Both the position numbers and the translations under genes were made by a program. The notes beneath the pieces are model-generated. The model was not told where the DNA came from. It did not search any database and worked only from the letters and a program-made list of their open reading frames with translations. 64,000 nt of DNA from 0-14-0-80-60-11 sp049322355 (GTDB lineage Bacteria > Desulfobacterota > Desulfobaccia > Desulfobaccales > 0-14-0-80-60-11). The stretch lies in contig JBMORG010000010.1 in assembly GCA_049322355.1 (NCBI GenBank), positions 372,001 through 436,000 of the forward strand, written 5' to 3'. Shown here piece by piece: positions 9,116 to 17,298 of this stretch (position 1 is the stretch's first letter; each line of letters begins with the position of its first letter).

Positions 9116-11647
9116 GTGACCGCGGCTTTGCAGAAGCTTAAGAGATGGTTCACCCGCAAGGGCAAGCCGCGGCCTGCTCCCGCATCTTTTGGCCCTCCGC
9201 CTGCACTCCTGGAGCGCTACCTTCAGTATAAACGCCTTCTGGCCGCCAACAGTGCCATCCTCACTACCGTGGCCGATTTGCAGGTCAAAATGGATGAAGG
9301 ATTTCTTTTTGACATGTATTATGTCCGGCAGGCCTGCGACCGACTGGGCCAGGAGGTGACGGCCATGGTAGCGGCCTTGAACGCCATGTCCCAAAACCGT
9401 TATCGCGCCTTGGAAGCCGCCCGGGAGCGGGTGGCCCGGCTGGTGGCGGAAGAATTGGCCGGCCCGACCTTGAAGCCGGTCCCCCTGGCGCTTCCCCTGG
9501 CCGAGGTGCGGGAAGGCCTCTTTTTCGGGGGAAAGGCGGAAAAAGTGGGAGAACTTACCCGGCTGGGCCTGCAAGTTCCAGGTGGCTTCGGGATCAGCGC
9601 TTATGCCCAGAAGCTCTTCTTCGAAACCGGAGACCTGGAGAAGTTCATCCGGGAGGCCATTGCCCATTCACATATCCGCGATCTGGAGAGTCTGCGGGAG
9701 GCAGGGGAAGCCATCCGTACAAAAATCATGGATCAACCGCTCCCGCCCGAGTTGTCCGAGGCCATTCAAGAGAACTTGGCAGGCTTGAGCCCATCCCGCC
9801 TCGCGGTGCGCAGTTCCGCCCTCCAGGAGGACAGCTTCTTTAGCTTTGCCGGTCAGTTCGAAAGCGTCCTCAATGTCCCTCCCGATTTGGTGGAACAGCG
9901 CTACAAAGAGGTCATCGCTTCCCAGTTTACCCCCCGGGCCTTATACTATTGCCATACCAGTGGCTTTTCTTACCAGGAACTGGCCATGGGGGTCCTGGTC
10001 ATGGAGATGGTGGCGGCCAAAAGTGCTGGGGTGCTCTATACTGACGATCCCCGGGGAGGTGAGGGCGCCATCATCAATGCCGTTTCCGGCCTGGGTTCCC
10101 TGGCGGTAGGCGGCGTGGTGGAACCGGATATCTACCGCATCGAGGCCGGCCGGATTGTGGCCCGACACGTGGGCGATAAGACCCACATGCATGTTGCCGC
10201 TCCGGAAGGCGGGATACTGGATGTGGCCATCCCGGAGGAACTAAGGGGGCCTTGCCTGGAGGATGATCAGGCCCTGGCTTTGGCCAAGTTGGGAAACCAG
10301 GTCAAAGAGCACTTCGGTCTGCCCCAGGATATTGAGTGGGCTCTGGATAACCAGGGCAGATTTTACCTGTTGCAAGCCCGGCCTCTGCGGGTCAGCCGCC
10401 AGCTCAAGGCGGATTACCTGCCGCCCCGAATTAAGGGGGCCCAGGTGCTCCTGTCTAACGGCATCATCGCTTCCAGAGGAGCGGCGTCCGGACCGGTCCA
10501 CCTGCTCCAGGGGGAGTCTCTGAATGATATCCCCAAAGACGCGGTGCTGGTAACCTCCCGGGCTCTGCCGGAGTATGGCGTGGTAGTAGGCCGGGTGGCC
10601 GCGGTGGTCAGCGAGGCGGGAAGCGCCACCAGCCATTTGGCCACGGTGCTTCGGGAGGCTCACATCCCGGCGCTTTTCGGAGCCAAAGAGGCCGGCGCCA
10701 AGCTTGCTCCCGGTGAAGTGGTAACCGTGGATGCTTACTATGGCAACATTTACGCCGGCCGGGTGGAGGAACTGCTCAAGGCTCCCCGGGGGGGTGGTGA
10801 GATGGTGCGCCAGACCCGGGCTTACAAAGTGCTGGAACGGGTTTTAAAGCATGTCATTCCTCTCAATCTCCTGGACCCCCGGGCGGAGAACTTCCGCCCC
10901 GAGAGCTGCCGCACCTATCACGACATTACCCGGTTTGGCCATGAAAAGGCTATGGAAGAGCTCTTTCAGGTGTCCGCGGGCCGGTTTGAAGAAGAAGGGG
11001 CCCGGCGCCTGGTGAGTTCCATCCCCTTGGAGTTGAACATCATAGACCTGGGGGGTGGCTTGACACCGGAGGCTGCGGACCTGGCTAAAGTCCGCCCCGA
11101 ACATTTGCAATCCCGGCCGATGCTGGCCTACTGGCGGGGGGTGAGCGCGGTGGGCTGGACCGGCCCCAAGCCCGTGGATTTGGCCGGGTTCATGTCCGTG
11201 GTCATGAGCACCGCCACCGACACCAATATTCAGGAGCGTCTCCACGAAAAGAATTTTGCCATCATAACTAATGATTATATGAATCTTTCCAACCGCTTGG
11301 GCTTCCACTTCGCCACTATCGAGGCCTTCCTGGGAGCCCCGGGGGAGAACTATGTAAGCTTCACCTTCTACGGTGGGGGTGCCGAGTTGCCCCGCCGTAT
11401 GCGGCGGGTCCGTTTTCTCACCAGGGTTCTAGATGATCTGGGTTTCCGGGTGGAGCCCAAAGAGGACTCCATTACCGCCCGGATCGACGGTTATGATGCC
11501 GATGTCCTGGAAGAGAAGTTGGAAATCCTGGGCCGCCTGATGATGGTAGCCAAGCAGTTGGACATGGTGATGATCTCCGAGGATGCAGTGGAACAGTATT
11601 ACCAGGAATTTTCTGAGAGTCACCTTAAGGCCGCTCAGATAACCTAA
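9116..11647 (+). CDS. PEP-synthase-like phosphotransferase with extra N- and C-terminal domains (paralog A)
   Basis: A protein of about 843 residues built around the PEP/pyruvate-dikinase chemistry. The ATP-grasp domain (about residues 115-430) contains VRSSALQEDSFFSFAGQFES, and the phosphohistidine swivelling domain (about 450-560) contains GSATSHLA with His507. The C-terminal PEP/pyruvate TIM barrel of true PpsA or PPDK is absent. In its place is a domain of about 250 residues with CRTYHDITRFGHEKAM, and a helical region of about 110 residues precedes the ATP-grasp. Both extra regions recur in the genes at 31191 and 39415. The GTG at 9116 has AAAGGA seven bases upstream and beats the TTG at 9080. 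A single-domain receiver gene follows. The phosphoryl acceptor is unknown. Confidence 0.8.
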   Translation: MTAALQKLKRWFTRKGKPRPAPASFGPPPALLERYLQYKRLLAANSAILTTVADLQVKMDEGFLFDMYYVRQACDRLGQEVTAMVAALNAMSQNRYRALEAARERVARLVAEELAGPTLKPVPLALPLAEVREGLFFGGKAEKVGELTRLGLQVPGGFGISAYAQKLFFETGDLEKFIREAIAHSHIRDLESLREAGEAIRTKIMDQPLPPELSEAIQENLAGLSPSRLAVRSSALQEDSFFSFAGQFESVLNVPPDLVEQRYKEVIASQFTPRALYYCHTSGFSYQELAMGVLVMEMVAAKSAGVLYTDDPRGGEGAIINAVSGLGSLAVGGVVEPDIYRIEAGRIVARHVGDKTHMHVAAPEGGILDVAIPEELRGPCLEDDQALALAKLGNQVKEHFGLPQDIEWALDNQGRFYLLQARPLRVSRQLKADYLPPRIKGAQVLLSNGIIASRGAASGPVHLLQGESLNDIPKDAVLVTSRALPEYGVVVGRVAAVVSEAGSATSHLATVLREAHIPALFGAKEAGAKLAPGEVVTVDAYYGNIYAGRVEELLKAPRGGGEMVRQTRAYKVLERVLKHVIPLNLLDPRAENFRPESCRTYHDITRFGHEKAMEELFQVSAGRFEEEGARRLVSSIPLELNIIDLGGGLTPEAADLAKVRPEHLQSRPMLAYWRGVSAVGWTGPKPVDLAGFMSVVMSTATDTNIQERLHEKNFAIITNDYMNLSNRLGFHFATIEAFLGAPGENYVSFTFYGGGAELPRRMRRVRFLTRVLDDLGFRVEPKEDSITARIDGYDADVLEEKLEILGRLMMVAKQLDMVMISEDAVEQYYQEFSESHLKAAQIT

Positions 11648-11652
11648 GAAAA

Positions 11653-11679
11653 GGGCTCGCGCCCGTTTTTTTATTTTTG
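11653..11679 (+). terminator. Short hairpin with long U-tract after paralog A
   Basis: GGGC-TCGC-GCCC (11653-11664) is followed by a T-rich run (11666-11679) directly after the stop codon. The stem is short but the U-tract is strong. It could end transcription or reduce read-through into the receiver gene. Confidence 0.5.
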
Positions 11680-11751
11680 TGACGAATACGCATTTGTAAG
11701 GCAACGGACAAACGCTGTGCCGCTCACGTTGCTAATTGGGGAGGAGATAAA

Positions 11752-12165
11752 ATGGGACGGATTCTGGCCGTGGATGACGAATTGGATATGCTGGCCCTGC
11801 TCAAAATGATCATCGAGGGCTATTCCGACCACCAAGTCACGGTCACCAACAATCCTTTGGAAGCCTCCGAACTTTTGGAAAAGGAAAAGTTCGATCTGAT
11901 TCTCACCGACCTTAAGATGCCGGGCATGGATGGCATGGAGGTGTTGGCCCAGGCCAAGAAAAGGGACGAAGATGCCCTGGTGATGGTGATTACTGCTTAT
12001 GGATCTTTGGAGTCAGCGGAGGAGGCCATGGCCCAAGGGGCCTTTGACTATATCACCAAGCCGTTCCGCAAAGAACAGATTTTGTTGTCTATTGACAAAG
12101 CCATGCGGTGGCGGGATATGGTCCAGCAGAACAAGGCCCTTAAACAGAAGTTGGAGGGGGCCTAG
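11752..12165 (+). CDS. Single-domain response regulator receiver
   Basis: A 137-residue CheY-like receiver without an output domain. The acidic pocket is in AVDDELDM, the phospho-acceptor is D53 in LILTDLKMPG, the switch Thr lies in VITAYGS, and the Lys is in ITKPFRKEQI. A GGAGGAG site lies upstream. It closely resembles the receiver at 33898-34302 (both share TNNPLE and DFITKPFRK/DYITKPFRK), which also neighbours a PEP-synthase-like paralog. Conserved pairing of the two gene types suggests that the receiver controls, or is controlled by, the phosphotransferase; this is inference. Confidence 0.9.
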   Translation: MGRILAVDDELDMLALLKMIIEGYSDHQVTVTNNPLEASELLEKEKFDLILTDLKMPGMDGMEVLAQAKKRDEDALVMVITAYGSLESAEEAMAQGAFDYITKPFRKEQILLSIDKAMRWRDMVQQNKALKQKLEGA

Positions 12166-12292
12166 TATGGCGTCTCTGATTTACCTTGCCCCGATTTTTT
12201 CGGGCTCACTTGGGCTTGCGTCTCAAACAGGGTGGATCTAGCGCCACCCCTGCGCAAAATCAGCATTAGCACATTAGCAAAGGAAGAATTCT

Positions 12293-12358
12293 ATGGAATG
12301 GGTGATCATCCTGGTGGTTGTGGCGACTTTGATTTTCCTTCGCGGCGGGGGTTGCTGA
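12293..12358 (+). CDS. Possible 21-residue membrane peptide
   Basis: A short frame encodes MEWVIILVVVATLIFLRGG followed by GC and a stop. It is almost entirely hydrophobic, like a single transmembrane helix with a basic end. AAGGAAG lies about six bases before the ATG. It sits between the receiver gene and the carbonic anhydrase gene in a 315-base gap that otherwise shows nothing clear. Small membrane proteins of this size are real in many bacteria, but the evidence here is only the reading frame and ribosome binding site. Confidence 0.35.
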   Translation: MEWVIILVVVATLIFLRGGGC

Positions 12359-12480
12359 GGGAGATAATACTGCGGCTGGTCCAGCCGCATAAAACCGGGG
12401 GCATCTTCTGAAATCGTGAATTTGAACCTGAAACCGATGTCGGGTAATGGCACACAAGAAAGGCAAGAAGGGCCATCATA

Positions 12481-13095
12481 ATGAATCATGTGGAACGGCA
12501 GATTGATGGAAAACAAGTGTGGCAACGTTTGATGGAAGGCAACATGCGCTTTGTCCAGGGGTTATTCCAGGGGCGGAATTTACTGGATTTGCGGCGCACC
12601 CTGGCCATGGGGCAGCAGCCGGAAGCGGCAGTGCTTTGCTGCTCCGATTCCCGGGTCCCTGCAGAGATCATCTTTGATCAAAGCCTGGGGGACCTTTTCG
12701 TAGTGCGGACCGCGGGTCTGGTGCTGGACCCAACCAGCATCGGGAGTTTGGAATACGCCGTGGCGCATCTTCATGTGCCCCTGCTGGTTATCAAAGGCCA
12801 TGAAAGCTGCGGTGCAGTGACCGCGGCGGTGGAGCACCCCGAAGTTGATGAGGGTCATATCGGGGCGATCATCCAGCAGATTTCTCCGGCGGTGGCCCAG
12901 GCCCGCCAAGGCGGCAGAAACGGCAAAGAACTGGTGGAGGCCAGCACCGATCTTCACCTTAAATCCCTGGAAGAGACCTTGCTCCGGGTCAGCCCCATCA
13001 TTCGGGAAGCCGTCGAGGCCAAACGCCTCGAAGTCATAGTGGCCAAGTATTTCCTCCATGCGGGCCAGGTCCAGCCATTGGCTTCGACTTTTTGA
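12481..13095 (+). CDS. Beta-class carbonic anhydrase
   Basis: Interconverts CO2 and bicarbonate in the cytoplasm using a zinc ion. The zinc and catalytic residues are visible: C54-S-D56-S-R58 in CCSDSRVPAE, then H107 and C110 in GHESCGAV. The length of 204 residues matches the family. The ATG at 12481 has a GGAAG-like stretch (AAGGCAAGAAGGG) upstream. It lies downstream of the receiver gene and faces the USP operon. In an anaerobe it may supply bicarbonate for carboxylation steps; that is a general expectation, not shown here. Confidence 0.93.
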   Translation: MNHVERQIDGKQVWQRLMEGNMRFVQGLFQGRNLLDLRRTLAMGQQPEAAVLCCSDSRVPAEIIFDQSLGDLFVVRTAGLVLDPTSIGSLEYAVAHLHVPLLVIKGHESCGAVTAAVEHPEVDEGHIGAIIQQISPAVAQARQGGRNGKELVEASTDLHLKSLEETLLRVSPIIREAVEAKRLEVIVAKYFLHAGQVQPLASTF

Positions 13096-13106
13096 TTAGA
13101 ATTTTT

Positions 13107-13221
13107 TATAGCGAATGCCAAAAGTTTTTTCAGTTACGGCTCATACTCCAAGAACCTAAAAAACGAGCAATCGGAAGGAATCTTTGGCAAACGCTATAAA
13201 GGGAAGAATTTGCGGTAACTG
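13107..13221. repeat. Interleaved imperfect inverted repeats between convergent genes
   Basis: Arms at 13107-13124 (TATAGCGAATGCCAAAAG) and 13182-13198 (CTTTGGCAAACGCTATA) are inverted copies with one small mismatch patch. A second pair, CAGTTAC (13131-13137) and GTAACTG (13215-13221), interleaves with it. The arrangement A-B-A'-B' is unlike a simple terminator and could be a decayed repeat element. Confidence 0.4.
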
Positions 13222-13226
13222 GCCAT

Positions 13227-13258
13227 AAAAAAGGGGAGCCGGATGTCTCCGGCTCCCT
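13227..13258 (-). terminator. Rho-independent terminator of the TauE1 operon
   Basis: A perfect 10-bp stem (13234-13243 with 13248-13257, GGGAGCCGGA and its complement) has a 4-base loop. On the minus strand it is followed by six U residues. It ends the minus-strand operon tauE-PF09608-usp. Confidence 0.85.
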
Positions 13259-13293
13259 TGAATTATTGGTCCGAATTACCTGAAACCCCAGTC

Positions 13294-13803
13294 CTAATAT
13301 GAAGGAACTTGGGGCGGGCCGCCTTCTTCACCTTCTGGCGCCTTGGTGAACGGCACCACCAATACAGGCACCGGCAGGGCCCGGCGGGCCACTTCCCGGA
13401 CCACCCGCTCGGTGGTGGAGCCCAGGAGATGCCGGCCCATAAAGCCATGACCATGGGTGCCCAGCACCAGGAATTTCACTCCCCTGGCTTTATCCAGAAA
13501 ATCAATGATAGCCGCGGAGGGGTCTTTTTCCCCTTCCAACAGGTGGGGGTGAGCTTCTACTCCTCTTTTTTCGGCCCGTTGCATCGCTTCCTGCAAAACA
13601 TTTTTGGCATAAGATTCCTGATCTTCTTTCAGGTGCCGGTCAATAAAGGCGAAGTACCCGGCTTTCCGCAGTTGGACCACATGGAGGACATCCAAGGGCA
13701 ATTCCAGTAAGCGGGCCATATTAAGGGCCCTTTGCATAGCTTCCCAACTGGCGGCAGATCCATCCACCGCCACGGCAATTGACTTGGCTTTTTCCGCGGC
13801 CAT
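13294..13803 (-). CDS. Universal stress protein (UspA family)
   Basis: A 169-residue single-domain USP. It starts KSIAVAVDGSAASWEAMQRA and ends with the nucleotide-binding signature GTHGHGFMGRHLLGSTTERV followed by VPVLVV. The glycine-rich GxxG-x9-GS pattern indicates the ATP-binding subtype. The ATG at 13803 overlaps the upstream stop as TAATG, so it is translationally coupled to the TIGR02186-type gene. It is the last gene of a three-gene operon before a terminator. A short Gly/Pro tail follows the domain. The signal it responds to is unknown. Confidence 0.9.
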   Translation of the reverse strand: MAAEKAKSIAVAVDGSAASWEAMQRALNMARLLELPLDVLHVVQLRKAGYFAFIDRHLKEDQESYAKNVLQEAMQRAEKRGVEAHPHLLEGEKDPSAAIIDFLDKARGVKFLVLGTHGHGFMGRHLLGSTTERVVREVARRALPVPVLVVPFTKAPEGEEGGPPQVPSY

Positions 13804-14600
13804 TAATGGTGGCCTCCTTTCCCGAAGATGACTCCCACCAGCAACCCGGCTCCAACGGCGATGACGACAGCCATGATCCCGAAAAAGACCGGTGAGTTTT
13901 GGGAGGTTTGGGTGAGCCAGTTTTCCAGGCCCACCTTCTTAATTTCGATAATGTCCTTGCCATAGCCCACCAGTTCGCCGTTCTGGAAGCAGAAGGACTC
14001 CACCTTATACTTGCCCTCGGTAGCCGCGGGCGGGAAGCGGAAATAATGTTTGAAGGCCTTGCCTTCGGAAATTTCCAGGCGTCTGGGGTCTTCCACGATG
14101 TTATAAAGGTTGGCTCGCTCTTTGATCTTGAGCAACCCCTTCCAGACCAGGGCCTCGTCTTCAGGAGCCGCTTCACCTCGGATGAGGTGCATCTTCATAT
14201 TGCCTCGCACTGCCTCATATCCCAGTTCCAATTCTTTGGCGGTTTCTTCCGAGATAATCTGGCTCAAGGGTTTATTGGCATGGATCTTATAGATGAAAGG
14301 AGCGCCGGTTACTTCGTACTGCTTCACCGTCATCCAGAAGGGACCGACCCTGCCCTTGACGGAGAGCTTGATGGCTTCCTCTTTTTCCGCGGTGAGTTTT
14401 ATGACCACATCAGAGCCGGCTACCGGGTTGACCCCGAAAAAGAAGATCTGATCGCCGTGGTAGGATAGGCCGATATCAATGACGTTCTTGGAGGCCGCAG
14501 TGACGACTTTATGTTGGGCCTCAGGAGATATGGCCAAGGCTGTTGCTCCCCACAAACAGACCAGGGAGCAGGCCATCAGGATAATCGAGAGCCGTTTCAT
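13803..14600 (-). CDS. TIGR02186/PF09608-type membrane-anchored periplasmic protein
   Basis: A secreted or membrane-anchored protein of about 265 residues. It has an N-terminal signal peptide (MKRLSIILMACSLVCLWGATALA), a periplasmic region and one C-terminal transmembrane helix (about residues 235-260, FFGIMAVVIAVGAGLLVGVIF). The motifs IDIGLSYHGDQIFFFGV and KGRVGPFWM match the family called Alph_Pro_TM, a frequent genomic partner of TauE/SafE exporters. ATG 14600 follows the tauE stop directly (TAAGATG), with GGGAGG upstream; GTG at 14612 is less likely. The central place in the operon suggests an accessory role to the exporter. The function is not known experimentally to me. Confidence 0.82.
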   Translation of the reverse strand: MKRLSIILMACSLVCLWGATALAISPEAQHKVVTAASKNVIDIGLSYHGDQIFFFGVNPVAGSDVVIKLTAEKEEAIKLSVKGRVGPFWMTVKQYEVTGAPFIYKIHANKPLSQIISEETAKELELGYEAVRGNMKMHLIRGEAAPEDEALVWKGLLKIKERANLYNIVEDPRRLEISEGKAFKHYFRFPPAATEGKYKVESFCFQNGELVGYGKDIIEIKKVGLENWLTQTSQNSPVFFGIMAVVIAVGAGLLVGVIFGKGGHH

Positions 14601-14601
14601 C

Positions 14602-15543
14602 TTAGTGCCCACCTCCCTTGGCCGGGGCCAGGCTCACCAAGTCGCTGGGGGTAAGCACCAGATCAAGGAAGAGCTTGACAGTCAGGGCCAGCACAATGAT
14701 GGCCAGCAGGATGCGAATCTGCTCGCCTTTGAGGCGTTTGCCCGCCACCGCCCCGAACTGTGCCCCAATGGTAGAGCCGCCCAGAAGGATCAAGGCCAGC
14801 AGGAGGTCCACAGTGCGGTTCACGATGGCCTGTTGCAGGGTGACGTTAGCCGAGGTGAGAACAATCTGAAACAGGTCGGTGCCGATGGCCGCGATGGTGG
14901 GCATGCCGATAATGTAGATCATGGCGGGCACCATGATAAAACCGCCGCCTACCCCCAAAATGGCCGCCATGATGCCTACGATGGTGCCGATGGAGAAGGG
15001 AAAAATTGCTGAAGTGTGCAACCCGGAACGATGGAAGTTCATTTTCAGGGGCAGCTTATTGAAGAAACGGGAAAGGCCGCCTTCCCCGCTTGATACTGCG
15101 GCAACTTCCGCTGCGGGGCTTTTGCTGCGGCGGATGGTGCGCAAGCTCTCCACGAACATGGCGCCACCCACCAGGCCCAACATGAGCACATAAATTACCT
15201 TCATGACAAACTCAAAGTTGCCCACAGCCCGGAGAATTTTGACCAATTGCACCCCGATGGTGCCGCCGAAGATGCCGCCGGCCAGAATTACCAGGCCCAT
15301 TTTGAAGTCAACGTTCCCCAAGCGCCAGTGAGCGAAGGCCCCCGAGGATGCCGCAGCCACGATCTGGTTGGAGTCCGAAGCCGCGGCCACTGCCGGGGGA
15401 ATGCCGATCATCATCATCAGCGGAGTGAGCAGGAAGCCCCCGCCAACCCCGAATAGCCCGGAGAGGAAACCCACCACGCCCCCAATTCCCAGGACAAGAA
15501 AAAAATTAATGCTCATACCCGCAATGGGAAGATAAATATCCAT
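14602..15543 (-). CDS. TauE/SafE family anion exporter, copy 1
   Basis: An integral membrane protein of about 313 residues with two repeated halves, each starting with a Gly-rich helix (LSGLFGVGGGFLLTPLMMM and MAAILGVGGGFIMVPAMIY). This is the TauE/SafE (PF01925) pattern of proposed exporters of sulfite, sulfoacetate or related anions. The ATG at 15543 with GGGAGGGAG upstream is chosen; the open frame extends 29 codons further but without a start signal. It is the first gene of the operon with the TIGR02186-type protein and a USP, and divergent from a histidine kinase gene. The substrate cannot be read from sequence. Confidence 0.88.
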   Translation of the reverse strand: MDIYLPIAGMSINFFLVLGIGGVVGFLSGLFGVGGGFLLTPLMMMIGIPPAVAAASDSNQIVAAASSGAFAHWRLGNVDFKMGLVILAGGIFGGTIGVQLVKILRAVGNFEFVMKVIYVLMLGLVGGAMFVESLRTIRRSKSPAAEVAAVSSGEGGLSRFFNKLPLKMNFHRSGLHTSAIFPFSIGTIVGIMAAILGVGGGFIMVPAMIYIIGMPTIAAIGTDLFQIVLTSANVTLQQAIVNRTVDLLLALILLGGSTIGAQFGAVAGKRLKGEQIRILLAIIVLALTVKLFLDLVLTPSDLVSLAPAKGGGH

Positions 15544-15864
15544 CCTGCCTGCTCCCTCCCAATAATAGTTCAGATTGCGGGATAGTATGTTAAAAATCTC
15601 ACAAAGTGTCAAGTTCTTTTCTGTTGTCATAGTTCTGTTGCAAAATGCATCATTGCATGGTAAAATACTAAATAATTAATGGACTTAAAATTGCAAGGCA
15701 TTTTAAAATGGGATTGGCCTCTCTTAAGCCCTTTGAAATCCAGGCCTTTTTGGAAGAGAAAAAATTTATGTTGCAGAATAAAACAGAGGGCCAGAAGCTT
15801 TGCGATTCTCGCCATTATGATTAATGCCCCGAGGAGACTTGGCTAAACCCCGAGGAGGAAGGTC
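15544..15864. promoter_or_regulatory. Divergent control region with TTGCA repeats and promoter candidates
   Basis: For tauE on the minus strand, TTGACA (15612-15607) and CATACT (15589-15584) are 17 bases apart. Upstream lie overlapping repeats TTGCA-AAA-TGCA and TGCA-TCAT-TGCA (15638-15657). On the plus strand TTGGCCT-N4-TAAGC (about 15713-15729) has the GG-N10-GC spacing of a sigma-54 promoter, a weak match, and could serve the kinase operon. The TTGCA motif is shared with the 21.3-21.6 kb region. Confidence 0.4.
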
Positions 15865-17298
15865 TTGCACTTAAATATTCGCCAGAAAGTGATCTTGGGC
15901 TTCACCATTTGTGTCTTGGTCATCGGTTTCATCGGCGGATTCTCTTATCATTACCTGCGAGCCATCGAATTGAAGCAGCATGTGGTCCAGATTGCCGATG
16001 ACCTCCGGGAGATCGTCTTGGAGATTCGCCGCTATGAAAAGAACTATCTCCTTTACGGCCTGGAGGCGGACCTCAAAGAGAATCAGCAATATGTCCAAAA
16101 GGCCCTGGAGGTCCTGGCCACCATCGTGTCCGATGTCCGCAACCTGAGAGTGGCTTCCCAGATGGAGACCTTCAAGCAGGATTTGCTGGCCTACCGGGGA
16201 CTGATGGAACAACTGGCCAAACCCGGGAAGCGGGGCCAAGCGGAAAGCCGGGCTCTGGAAGAACAATTGCGAACCATGGGCAAGGCCCTGGTGGACCTTT
16301 CGGTGAAATTGGTGGCCTTCGAGCGTTTACGGATTCTGGAAATCATCACAACTCTGAAGACCCAGCTACTCATCTCCCTGTTTGTCTTTCTGGCCTCCAT
16401 GGGGTTCCTCATCTTTATTGTCAGCCGCAAGATTATTTTGCCTTTGCGGGTAATTGAAAATACCACCAGGCGCATTGCTCAGGGAAATTTTAAGCCTTTG
16501 CCGGTGCTGGATACCCGGGACGAAACCCAGCGGGTGGTGGAGGCTTTCAACCGCATGGTGGCAGAGCTGGAACGGCGGCAGGACCAACTGGTGCAGGGGA
16601 AAAAGATGTCATCCTTGGGAGTCTTAACCGCGGGGATTGCCCATCAGCTGAACAACCCCCTTAACAATATTTCCACGTCCTGCCAGATAATTTTAGAGGA
16701 ATTGGACCAGGGTGACCTGGAATTGGTCAGGAAAATGCTGACTAATGTGGAGCAGGAGGTTTACCGGGCCCGGGATATCGTCAAAGGGCTTTTGGAGTTC
16801 TCCCGGGTGCGGGATTTTGCCCTCAAGGCTATTCCCCTGGAAGACGTGGTCAAACGTTCGATCCGGCTCATCTCCAGCCAGGTGCCTCCGGGGATTGATT
16901 TGGTGGATGAGGTGCCTTGGGACCTGGTGCTGGAATTAGACCCCCAGAGGATGCAGGAGGTTTTCTTGAATCTTTTGATGAACGCCATTCAGGCCATTAA
17001 AGAGATCCCAGGGGAAATCCGCATTACTGCCGCGCCTGACCCGGCTAGTCATGAAGCAGTCATCACCATCGAGGATACCGGAGTGGGCATCCCCAAGGAG
17101 GAGTTGGACCGGGTCTTTGACCCCTTTTATACCACCAAGGAAGTAGGAGTCGGCACCGGACTGGGATTGTCCATTGTCTACGGCATTATCGAGAAACATC
17201 AAGGTCACATCGCAGTGGAAAGCAAGGAAGGGGAGGGGACCAGGTTTACCATCCGCATGCCTTATAAGCCCCAGGCCAAGTCAGAGAGGACCTCATGA
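15865..17298 (+). CDS. Membrane sensor histidine kinase (HAMP type)
   Basis: A 477-residue sensor kinase. TM1 is at about residues 8-30, a helical periplasmic sensor (about 31-170) has LREIVLEIRRYEKNYLLYG, and TM2 is at about 172-193. HAMP, HisKA and HATPase follow. The phospho-acceptor His is in GIAHQLNNPLNNIST, and the ATP lid contains VGTGLGLSIVYGII. The helical sensor resembles methyl-accepting-type four-helix bundles. A TTG start at 15865 is preceded by GAGGAGGAAGG. Its stop overlaps the start of the sigma-54 regulator gene (ATGA), so they form a two-component pair. It is divergent from tauE copy 1, which may be a target. Confidence 0.92.
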   Translation: MHLNIRQKVILGFTICVLVIGFIGGFSYHYLRAIELKQHVVQIADDLREIVLEIRRYEKNYLLYGLEADLKENQQYVQKALEVLATIVSDVRNLRVASQMETFKQDLLAYRGLMEQLAKPGKRGQAESRALEEQLRTMGKALVDLSVKLVAFERLRILEIITTLKTQLLISLFVFLASMGFLIFIVSRKIILPLRVIENTTRRIAQGNFKPLPVLDTRDETQRVVEAFNRMVAELERRQDQLVQGKKMSSLGVLTAGIAHQLNNPLNNISTSCQIILEELDQGDLELVRKMLTNVEQEVYRARDIVKGLLEFSRVRDFALKAIPLEDVVKRSIRLISSQVPPGIDLVDEVPWDLVLELDPQRMQEVFLNLLMNAIQAIKEIPGEIRITAAPDPASHEAVITIEDTGVGIPKEELDRVFDPFYTTKEVGVGTGLGLSIVYGIIEKHQGHIAVESKEGEGTRFTIRMPYKPQAKSERTS

